This document shows positions 24,108-32,954 of a stretch of DNA of 64,000 bases, one piece after another (position 1 is the stretch's first letter; every line of letters begins with the position of its first letter). This DNA comes from Catenaria anguillulae PL171 (Eukaryota; Blastocladiomycota; Blastocladiomycetes; Blastocladiales; Catenariaceae): contig MCFL01000043.1 of the NCBI GenBank assembly GCA_002102555.1, positions 1 to 64,000 on the forward strand, given 5' to 3'. Position numbers and translations under genes: made by a program. The notes below the pieces were generated by a model. That model did no database searches. It was not told the origin of the DNA and saw only the letters and a program-made list of their open reading frames with translations.

Positions 24108-25535
24108 GGTGATGGTTTTTTCGGGTGTTGGGGGTGGGGTGTTGGAATGAAGAAAGAGAAGATTGCTCTTGGGGTGTCGTCGAACGTTCGAGTCGAGGCG
24201 AAAGAGGAGGAACCAGACCAGGAGAGAGGAGAGGTGAGGTGGGGGCGCAACGGCTTCTTATACTTGGTGCCGTTTTTCGATCGATCGATGGGCCGGACCT
24301 GTCGGTGTGCATGCACTGTGGCAAGTTGAAACCCGATCTGATCCTTGACTCGGCGCCCACCAGCCCATCGAAATGAAGGAAGTGGTCAACAGAAGTCAAC
24401 ATGGCAACGGTTCACAACACCACAACGTGATTCCCAGCCAATCAGCACCCTCGGTTGCGCCGGATCTTTTCGGAATCGCGCCAATGTTTTGCGCCAACGG
24501 TTGCGAATGTTGACATCAGTGGGGCTTGTCACTCATGAGAAGCCGCGAATCATGTCCGCACTCCGTCCATGCAGTTCCCACACGCCTGAATCTGACCCTT
24601 CCATTTGCGATCGGCCCCAGACCGCATGACAGATCCAAATAGGCAATGAGCGACAGAGGTATGAGAACCCGCCACCAAGCTGGCTGGCTGGTAGTTTCAG
24701 CACATTTTCCAGTTACGTCTTCTGGATGCGTTGGAAGGCAGGTCTCACAATCTCACGTTACCAAATCCGTCCACACATCCACGCACACGTACACACATGC
24801 ATAGTATCTTCATGCTTGCCAAATGACACGGCGGGAACATCCCCTTTACGCTCGCCCAAAAAGACAATCTCGCCGTCGTCGTCTTCGCCTGAACTTGACC
24901 CGCCACCACTTGCCGCCGCCGCTGCCGCCGCTTTACCCTCCTGGATGGCCCACAGCCGCCTCCCCCGCCTTGGCGCCCAAGTAGTTGCGCACATACCCCA
25001 CTCTACATCTACGAGTAGCGTATTCGCCTTGACGAACCGGTTCAGCCGAGTGGCTGCGTTTTGCTTGTGGGATCATGATGAATTCATGGTGTCGAGGTTG
25101 AAAAAAAAAAAAATTGTGGCGCACGGGATCATAAAAACCCTAGAATACAATCCAAGCTAAATCAACTGGGATGTCCGACAGCAGCACAGGAAAAGGAATC
25201 AACCAACGTTAAATCACGACATGAGTGCCGGGCGAATCAATCGGCAGTTTTCAAGACAAAGTGTCACAGCCTAAGTTTCCCGAGGGCCGTCGATTGGAGA
25301 TGGGACGAGGCGACAACTTCCACGAGCGAGAGTAATCCCAGAGCCCGAGAGAGGAAACTGAATTGAGATTACGCATTGTGCAAAATATATGTACAGGATC
25401 CAATATCATACAAAATGGGAGCTGGACTGGACATCTGTGAGATCTGATAAGAAAGATTCATGTGCAACAAATTGAACGGGGAATCGCCGACCTGCAGCAA
25501 ATCACGGTTAGAGAGTCGACATAGGCGCTGAACCT
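24108..25535. other. intergenic; possible gene remnant on minus strand
   Basis: Promoter side of the ADP/ATP carrier, with a TATA-like TATAAG on the minus strand near 24,255. A minus frame at about 24,760-25,070 reads LNRFVKANTLLVDVEWG and later SGEDDDGEIVFLGERKGD, which looks protein-like but has no complete gene around it. An A13 run lies at 25,101-25,113. Otherwise nothing is seen. Confidence 0.35.
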
Positions 25536-26279
25536 CTAGGCAACCTGGGTAGGAGCTTGGACCAAAGCTTGGGTCGAGGTGGGCGTAGCCGTCTGGATTG
25601 CAGTCGCTTGCCTCGTCACTGTCTGCGAATGCTGACGACGCCCTGCGTTGTTGTTGCGCCCATTGTCATTGCCGCGCTGCCCGCGCAGCTGGCGGCCGCC
25701 GTTGCGGTTCCCATTGTTCTGGTTGCGCCTACCGCCATTGCCCAGCTGTACCTGAACGAGGCGCGTGAGGTTATCAATCTTTTGCTCGATCCGGATCAGG
25801 CGGGCAGCATTGCCGTTGCCAAGGGTGTTGTTGTTATTGCTGCGACGGTTGTCATTGCGGTTGTTGCCATCTTGCTGCTTGCGGCCACCAACAAGCTTGC
25901 GCGCCTTGTCGACAATGCCGCCGGTGCGCGCATTCTTGGCGTTACCCTTGGCCGCACCTTGGTTGCGGTTCTTGGCATTGTCGGGGTTGACACCTCCTTG
26001 CCTTGGTGCTTGGTTGCGGTTCGCGGCGTTACCGCCCTGGATGGGAGCTTTGGGGGCATTGCGAGCGTGCAATTGGAGAGCTTGGTCAACGACGACTGGC
26101 GCAGGGTGGGCAACAGGCGACGCAGTCGCGAGCATGACACCGTTGGTTGACGACGAGCCAAACAGGGTGCCGGACGAGGAGAACAGGGCAAACACGGAAA
26201 ATGTCACGAGGAGCATTGAAGTGAGCTTGAGAGGCGACCGGCGCGACGAGGACAACGACGAGGTAGAAGTGGAGATCAT
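25536..26279 (-). CDS. secreted Asn/Gly/Arg-rich protein, tandem paralogue A
   Basis: An intact 247-residue frame starting at 26,279. Residues 1-17 are Ser-rich with an Arg pair (SSRRSPLKLTS), then a hydrophobic stretch at about 18-42 (MLLVTFSVFALFSSS) that suits a signal peptide or signal anchor. ASPVAHPAP and LHARNAPK follow. The body is low complexity, dominated by Asn, Gly, Arg and Gln. A single short amphipathic helix, RIEQKIDNLTRLVQVQL, stands out near residue 165. The end is Thr/Gln-rich and finishes APTQVA. The neighbouring gene at 27,408 shares all of these elements, so they are tandem duplicates on the same strand. An extracellular or cell-wall role is inferred. No enzymatic motif is seen. 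Confidence 0.75.
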   Translation of the reverse strand: MISTSTSSLSSSRRSPLKLTSMLLVTFSVFALFSSSGTLFGSSSTNGVMLATASPVAHPAPVVVDQALQLHARNAPKAPIQGGNAANRNQAPRQGGVNPDNAKNRNQGAAKGNAKNARTGGIVDKARKLVGGRKQQDGNNRNDNRRSNNNNTLGNGNAARLIRIEQKIDNLTRLVQVQLGNGGRRNQNNGNRNGGRQLRGQRGNDNGRNNNAGRRQHSQTVTRQATAIQTATPTSTQALVQAPTQVA

Positions 26280-27407
26280 GGTGAAGCAAAGGAATACTGG
26301 GTGGTATGTTGAAATGAGGGGCAAGGAAATGGCGCGAGGTAGACCGGCTACGTTGCAGGGATGGTTTAAAGTGTGAGGGGGATGAGTTACCTGGAAAAGG
26401 GAAGGAGGTCGGCGGACCCGGCCCGTATTTGTACCCGCGTCGGATACTCAGTACCACCGGTGAGTGTGAAGGAAGGTCAACGATGGGCATCGTCCGGTGC
26501 AGTGCACCAGTCCTGACTGATCTGCTTCCTCGGTCTCTCCCAGGCTTTGCTCCAGAGCTCGCATATAGGATGGGACATCACACATTCATGGGGTCGTATG
26601 GTAGTCGCAAGTGGAGCCATGACTCCGCAGAACTCGGCAAACTGGAGCGATTGCAGTGGATGCATGTGCGCAAGACAGGCACCGCCCACATTTGGTGCAC
26701 ATGAGACATGAAGGCGTCGTTTCCCACGAGTATCGCGGCCACGTCAAACCATTGCTCAATTTCCAAAGCCACGTTCTTACGCCAAAGCTCTTGCGAATCG
26801 ACGAAAGTAACAACAAGGTTTCATGACCTCGTCTTTTTTTCCGCAGATTGGACGTGACTGGACTGAAAGCTTGGTGTGGAAACCAATTTCGAGTGAGGCG
26901 TGTTCGCGCTTGTGACATCCGTCTGCAGACACTGCAGACAGAATCAGACTCATGAACACCAGGCCAATGCTCGATATGGCAAGTACAAATTGGCGCCGTT
27001 TTCGACTGGCATCACTGCACCCAGAACACCGTCACCAGCGATGTCGCTCTTTGTTGTCTGACTGTGTGAATGTCCAGAACCGAGCAAGCCTCTGCATCGC
27101 GCATGTATGTACATTATTCGATTGACAGCTTCAACCTCACAGGTGAAGTGCTATTGCAGAAGGACGCAACAATCCCATTCCCTCGCTCTCAGGCGGGCTA
27201 TCCTTCATACAAAAATTTGGATTCATCGTTCGAAAGAATGTCATCGTCATTGCAAGAAACCCAAATGATGACAAATACATGAACACCTTGGAACGCAGAA
27301 TGTCGCGATAAACAGCCAGCATGACGTGGAAACATGACATGCATGAAGAGGGAAACTGGAGGGATGGGAATCGATATGTACAACAATGTCAACTTTGGGA
27401 AAATCAT
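26280..27407. other. intergenic between the two secreted paralogues
   Basis: About 1.1 kb with only short frames. It contains the upstream region of paralogue A, with TTTAAA about 85 bp before its start codon. Confidence 0.4.
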
Positions 27408-28279
27408 TCAAGCAGCCTGGGTCGGTGCAGCCGCGGCCTGTGATGTGGACGTCTGCTGCCCGGCATTGTTGCCATTGTTCTGCTTACCGCGCTGGCCGCC
27501 GTTCCGCTGCTGGCCACCCTTGGCGTTTCGGTTGTTGCCGCGGTTACCGCCCTTGGCGCCATTGTTGCGGTTTCCACCGTTGTTACCGTTCTGGTTCTTT
27601 CCGGCCTGGTTGTTACCGTTGCCGGCCTGGTTGTTACCGTTGCCGGCTTGGTTGTTACCGTTGCCGGCTTGGTTGTTGCCATTCGCGCCGCCGGCGCGGC
27701 AAGCTGTTGCACGAGCTGGGTCAAGTTGTCAATCTTTTGCTCGACTTGGGACAGACCAGCTGCGCCGCCATTGTTGCCATTGTTGCCATTGTTGCCATTG
27801 TTCTGCTGTTGCTTCTTGCCGTTGTTCTTGCGCCCCTTCTTGCCATTGTTCTTGCGCCCCTTTTTGCCCTGGCCCTTCTTACCCTTGCGTCCCTGGTTCT
27901 TCTTTGCGCCGTTGTTTCCATTCTTTGCGCCATTGTTGTTGCCGTTCTTGGCGCCTTGGTTTCCATTGGCACCGTCAGCACCCTTGGCAGCACCATTGGC
28001 ACCATTGGCACCCTTGGCACCCTTGGCCGCATTGGCCTTTGCCGCATCACGCGCGTGCAACCTGAACGAATGAACGCCAGTGTGTTCGATCGAGGCCGGG
28101 GCGGCCGGGTGTGCGATTGGCGAGGCGTTGGCGAGGAGAACGCCGTTGGACGAGGACGCGCCGAACAAGTTGGCCGACGACGAGAAGAGGGCAATGGCGG
28201 CCAGCGCAACGAGGAGGGTCGAGGTGAACTTGATGGGCGACCGGCGCGACGAGGACGAGGAGGATGGTGAAGAGATCAT
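27408..28279 (-). CDS. secreted Asn/Gly/Lys-rich protein, tandem paralogue B
   Basis: The start at 28,279 reads MISSPSSSSSSRRSPIKFTS followed by LLVALAAIALFSSSANLFG, closely matching paralogue A. ASPIAHPA and LHARDAAK follow. The body has Ala/Gly/Asn/Lys repeats (NGAKNGNNGAK, and GRKNNGKK twice), then LSQVEQKIDNLTQLVQQL, the same helix as in paralogue A. The 872-nt span is one base short of a multiple of three. In the frame that reaches 27,408, the tail contains four perfect GNGNNQA-type heptads and ends AAAAPTQAA, matching the APTQVA end of paralogue A. The other frame gives a Thr/Arg-rich tail that is probably an artefact of a lost base near 27,700. Function unknown; probably extracellular. 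Confidence 0.72.
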
Positions 28280-29994
28280 GGTGGATGGATGGAGAGGGAG
28301 ATGGTAATGGACAGCGGTGTGATCAGGAAGGCAAGTGTCAAACTTGGAACGGGGATTGAACTAGGCCAGCTAGGAATGGTGAGAAGGCGTGGGGTATGGG
28401 GGATATTGATCCGTTTGGAATGAGATAGGAGGGGACGTGAGCGATATTTGTATTGTACTGGCCCAATGCCCGGTTGGAAGTTGGGTTGAGGGGAATCAGC
28501 CGAGGTGACTCGCTCATCCAAGCAAGCGATCCACTTGTTGGCCCTTGCTCATGCAGACAGATAGCCTCAAAGAGGCTCAGAAGGCGTATTGGTGCACGCT
28601 CGTTCTTTCCCATGAATCTATTTAGAGAAAGAAGCGGTCAAATGGCAATGGTTGTTGGCAAAAGGTGTCGCAGGCGGTATCCGCATGCTTTCGACACTTG
28701 GTTCAAGCAAGACGTTGGCCACATTCGACCATGACCCATGGACCAAGCCCAGGCGGGAATTGAGGGAATCTTTGGCGCGAATGGAATACAATGGCGGCCG
28801 AGCACGTGAAGTGGTTGTTGAGGGTTGAGATCGGAGTGGGAAACATCGGAGGCAGGTGGGGGCTCAGCGGGCTTGGGATCGCACAATGAGGCGCGTACTT
28901 GATCTGGTACGGGCAGACATCTCATGGGCACCGAGCTCCCGCTTCATTGTTTCATTGCTCTGGTAGGTTGGGTGTGAGTCCTTGGAGTAGTGCCCAAGCG
29001 GCGAGCCTGATGAGCCACGGCGCCAGCAAGTGCAACCGCACCGGATGGAAACCACCACAACTCTTTGCTCTGACCAGGCTCTGTCGCCACATCACGGCGC
29101 TCACAAGGAGGCGGCGTCGACCGAGAGCTTTGAAGCCAGCAGATGCAATCATTGCGGCCAGTTCTACCGTAAATGGCTCTGGACAGAGCAATGACAAGTC
29201 TCATGCATCGTCACGGCGAGCAACATGAGTTCCCTTCTTCGCCATAGCCGTGAGCTTGCGGGAGAGCGGTAAACCGTGATGGGTTCGAACAGGCTGCTGC
29301 CCGCATCAATTCAGTACCAAAGCAGGTCCAAGCGGCGCGAGAAAGGTGACTTGTCATGGAACCTGGCAAAAACACCCCAAAGTTTCGTGTGGATTCGTCG
29401 CGACCAATTGACTCACACACTCTCGCACGCAATTCTGTCTCATCATCGGCCACGCCCGGCGTGCCGTGAGACTCGCCGGCGGCTGGCCTTGATCGCCAGA
29501 GACAGGCAGAACTTGTAAGAGGTCTTCACGATTTCGTTTGCTTGGCCGAGTTGCTCCCAACACTGATGCCCGATATCGCGCTTCAGGTATGGGCAGCTGC
29601 CCGCGTCTCCATTAATCTGGTCTTTGCCGCCACGAAGAGCACCATCTCGCCTGCGACCAAATGCCCAGTGCGGGTGGGGCCGGGCAGACGAGCTGAAGGG
29701 TGACGTGTCGGCGACTCGGCGGTTGCCGTCCAACTGAGTCAGGCAGAGTCCGTCGTCCAACTCGGGGTTCGGTACCTGCTTTCGCCCTCTCAATCGCACA
29801 TGTGTATTGGCCTGAGCCTGCTGCCGTATTGACAAACCTCGAAGTACAAAAAGGGTGACTATGTACGCTCAATCCAACACAGATCACAAGTCAAACTCAA
29901 TTGATATTCATATTCTCATTCATAGTTTCCAGTCTTCTGAGTATTACTCATCAACGCACTTTCCCCGAAAACACTCTATGCACACCAATTCGCA
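28280..29994. other. long intergenic region, no gene seen
   Basis: 1.7 kb between divergent genes (paralogue B on minus, STOML2 on plus). Short frames on both strands lack domains or codon regularity. Confidence 0.4.
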
Positions 29995-31467
29995 ATGTCG
30001 ACGCTGTCTTCTCCGTCCGTGATCCGCGCCGCCTCGTCCCTTGCAGGAACAGCCCTCCTGCCTCGCCTCGCCACTTCCACTTCCACGGCGACCAGGGCCA
30101 TCATTGCCCGCTCGACTCCCGCTTTGATCCGCTCTCTGTCGTCATTTGCAACGATTCGCACGTCGACTGCCAGCGCACCATTATTGCCGTCACGAACCTG
30201 TGGGCTGGCTTTGCCGTTGTCGTCGACGCCTGCGTTGCCGTCTCGTGCCCATCGAGAACCTCGCCAGCTCTGGACGGCATTGCAGCCCGCGACCCGCCAC
30301 TACTCGAGCCGCTCATCCTACCAAGGCTCTGTCCCAACCATTGACCCAAGTCAAGCCAACCTGCCATGGAACACGGGCATCAAGTTTGTTCCCCAGCAAC
30401 AATCCTGGGTCGTTGAACGATTCGGCAAGTTTTCGCGCGTGCTCGAACCAGGCCTTGCCGTGCTCATCCCGTTTGTCGAACGCATTGCCTACACGCACAC
30501 GCTCAAGGAGGTGGCCGTGACCATCCCTTCGCAATCGGCCATCACCGCCGACAATGTCTCGCTCGAGCTGGACGGCGTGCTCTACTTTCGCATTGTCGAT
30601 CCCGTCAAGGCCTCGTACGGCGTCGAGCGCCCGTCATTTGCCGTTGCGCAGCTTGCGCAAACCACCATGCGTGCCGAAATCGGCCGCTTGACACTGGACC
30701 GCATGCTTGCCGAGCGTGCAGAGCTCAATGCACACATTGTTGATGCCATTGGCGCGGCCGCTGAGGCGTGGGGCATTGAAACGTTGCGGTACGAGGTCAG
30801 GGACATTCATTTGCCCGAGTCAGTCATCCACTCGATGCACTCGCAAGTGTCGGCCGAACGCTCAAAGCGTGCAAACATTCTCGAGTCCGAGGGCCAGCGC
30901 CAGGCCGCAATCAATGTGGCCGAAGGTGAAAAGCGCGCAAGGGTGTTGGCGTCAGAGGCACAGAGGGAAGCCGCCATTAACGCGGCCGAGGGTGCCGCAC
31001 GTGCCGTGTTACTGCATGCCGACGCAACCGCAAGGGGTATTGCACAAGTGGCGCAGGCCATTTCCAAGGGTGACGGCGACGGCAACAATGGTTCAGATGC
31101 CGCGGCGCTGCAGGTTGCCGAGCGGTGGGTGGATGCCTGGGGTGGGATCGCAAAGAATGCGGGCAGTGTTGTGGTGGTGCCGAGCGGCGTTGGGGATGCC
31201 GCGGGCATGGTCGCCCAGGGCCTCAGTGTCTTCAAGTCGTTGACGGAAAAGTCGCCCGCGTCGGCGAGCAGCAAGTTGCTTCAATCGGCCGCCCAGCACG
31301 GTCGTGACCAAGGCCAAGGGAATGGTAGTGTACCGACGTCCTCCTTGTTTGACCATGGCGACCCATTGCCATCGTCGTCGGATCCTGCCGTATCGGGTGG
31401 GTCCAAGTGGACAAAGGACGTGCACGAGTTGAATCAAGACATTTTTGAAAAGACGCTCAAGGTTTGA
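29995..31467 (+). CDS. STOML2: stomatin-like protein 2 (mitochondrial SPFH/prohibitin-domain protein)
   Basis: An uninterrupted single-exon frame of 490 residues. The first 110 residues are Ser/Ala/Thr/Arg-rich without a membrane helix, a long mitochondrial presequence. The SPFH domain starts at NTGIKFVPQQQSWVVERFGK and includes LEPGLAVLIPFVERIAYTH and ITADNVSLELDGVLYFRIVD, both typical of the SLP-2 subfamily. ERPSFAVAQLAQTTMRAEIG, then SERSKRANILESEGQRQAAI and repeated Ala/Glu helices form the C-terminal coiled coil. The family stabilises cardiolipin-rich inner-membrane domains and interacts with prohibitins and proteases. The C-terminal 90 residues are disordered. There is no frame break, unlike many neighbours. 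Confidence 0.92.
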   Translation: MSTLSSPSVIRAASSLAGTALLPRLATSTSTATRAIIARSTPALIRSLSSFATIRTSTASAPLLPSRTCGLALPLSSTPALPSRAHREPRQLWTALQPATRHYSSRSSYQGSVPTIDPSQANLPWNTGIKFVPQQQSWVVERFGKFSRVLEPGLAVLIPFVERIAYTHTLKEVAVTIPSQSAITADNVSLELDGVLYFRIVDPVKASYGVERPSFAVAQLAQTTMRAEIGRLTLDRMLAERAELNAHIVDAIGAAAEAWGIETLRYEVRDIHLPESVIHSMHSQVSAERSKRANILESEGQRQAAINVAEGEKRARVLASEAQREAAINAAEGAARAVLLHADATARGIAQVAQAISKGDGDGNNGSDAAALQVAERWVDAWGGIAKNAGSVVVVPSGVGDAAGMVAQGLSVFKSLTEKSPASASSKLLQSAAQHGRDQGQGNGSVPTSSLFDHGDPLPSSSDPAVSGGSKWTKDVHELNQDIFEKTLKV

Positions 31468-31971
31468 CGTGTCGTTGTTGTTGTCACTGTTTGTCACAGT
31501 CAAGGTCTGCATGTTGTATGTGCCGAATTCGGACACTATGTAAAGATATTATATTCCATCCAAGTTTCGTCTTTCGTGGACCAATGCAACCACGACTTTA
31601 CGTGACATTATCACACAGCGGCACACAAGTCAACGTGAATGCGCAAGCAATTCTTTTATTCAGCTAAACCAGTTGGCAGCATGACAGGAACAAAAGTGGC
31701 GCCCGCACCAGTCTCAATTAAATGTGAGAAGGGGGTGCGAAGTAAATATGTACTAACATTCATTTGAGAGAAGAATCCCAAGTGACGCTGTTGGTAGCAG
31801 CATTGGGGACTGGTGATTGGGTTGAGTTGAGTTGCTTCCCTTTTGACATTCCACAAATTGCACACACACTCACGACCCACTCTCACGACCGACAACCACC
31901 ACATCAATGTACGATTTCCTTGTGTAAATAAGACGACGGCGACGACAACGCGTGCAGGCTGCACGCGTAGA
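31468..31971. other. convergent intergenic region
   Basis: Between the STOML2 stop and the stop of the unknown minus-strand gene. No gene seen. Confidence 0.4.
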
Positions 31972-32816
31972 TCAAGACTCAAGCGTCCCACTCGTCCCCA
32001 CCTTCATACCCGTCCTCATCGTCCACCTCCCTCCCGTATGAATGGTCCGAATCACTGCAATAATGACGCTGGCGCTGCTGTCACTGCGATTGAACCAATT
32101 GATGTCGCCCCTTGTATCGTCATCACCCATCCAATGACCGGAATCTACACTGAAGAACTTGCGCTTGCGAGCGCCTTGGCGGAGTACTGGATGCATCGGT
32201 AAATCAGCCGTGGAAGAATCATGCGCAACGGCCGGCAATAGTGCTGCTGGAAACTTGTAGTCACCCGGGAACAGGTTGCGTCGGCGCTTGGCACTGCTGT
32301 GCCGTTGGCCAGAATCCGCGAGATGGCTGGCGACAATGCTTCACCGCCTTTGACGCGTACGGCGAATCCTGGGCAACAGTTTTCCCACCCGTGGTCGGGC
32401 GGGTAATTGGCCAATGTACCGTTCGTGGTGATCGCTCCAGTCGGAGTAGCACGAGCGGTCCGAATCGGAATCCGGACCCGAACGCGACAGACCCAATTGG
32501 CGAGCAGTCGACGGCGCTTTTGTGTGCATGTGCACCTCGCGACATTCTTGGTCGTCACACCGCGCGCCTGGTGCATTGTCTTCTTGCATGTGCTCGCGGG
32601 TGACTTCTTGTACGTCTTGCTTGGCCCGATACAGTAGCGAGATGGGCGATAGCAACTCGGACTCGTACTTGTACTCGCATTCGTGATTGGCCTCGCACTC
32701 GAACTTGGACTTGGCCTCGCAAGAGGATGCGCGGACGCGCGTTGCTCTGCCTTCATCCGCAGTCGCCCTATGCCCTCAGATTGACGCTGTGCTGTGACAG
32801 TTGCAGCCACCGACAT
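31972..32816 (-). CDS. unrecognised small protein, frame-broken
   Basis: A probable start is MSVAATVTAQRQ at 32,816. Segments in different frames look coding in order. First comes a Cys/Glu-rich stretch (CEAKSKFECEANHECEYKYE), then SPISLLYRAKQDVQEVTREH, a Ser/Asp-rich run (SGPDSDSDRSCYSDWSDHH), then LANYPPDHGWENCCPGFAVR and GGEALSPAISRILANGTAVP. NLFPGDYKFPAALLPAVAHD and a basic stretch RQGARKRKFFSVDSGHWMGD follow, with a stop at 31,972. At least three single-base shifts are needed to join them. No family is recognised. The stop lies about 500 bp from that of STOML2, and the start about 140 bp from the 3' end of the kinesin gene. Confidence 0.4.
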
Positions 32817-32954
32817 CCGAAACGATGGCGTCAAGTTTTCGTCCACGCCAGGCCTGCTGCAGATGCGAGAAGAATAACACAGGTAATTCGACGCCAATTG
32901 AAATGTATGAATGCTGAACAATGACAATGAGATAAATAACAACAAAACAAAAAG

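Noticed and set aside
24758-25124. Minus-strand segment with DGEIVFLGERKG as part of an R3H-type protein
   Set aside because: The resemblance is from memory to a short acidic motif only; no R3H domain or complete gene is present nearby.
27386-28270. Plus-strand frames rich in Leu/Pro/Cys/His opposite secreted paralogue B
   Set aside because: Direct mirror of the Asn/Gly/Lys repeats; the minus frame has the signal peptide and the match to paralogue A.
29275-29300. GGGTTCGAAC, resembling a tRNA T-arm
   Set aside because: No matching acceptor, D-arm or anticodon arm could be placed around it.
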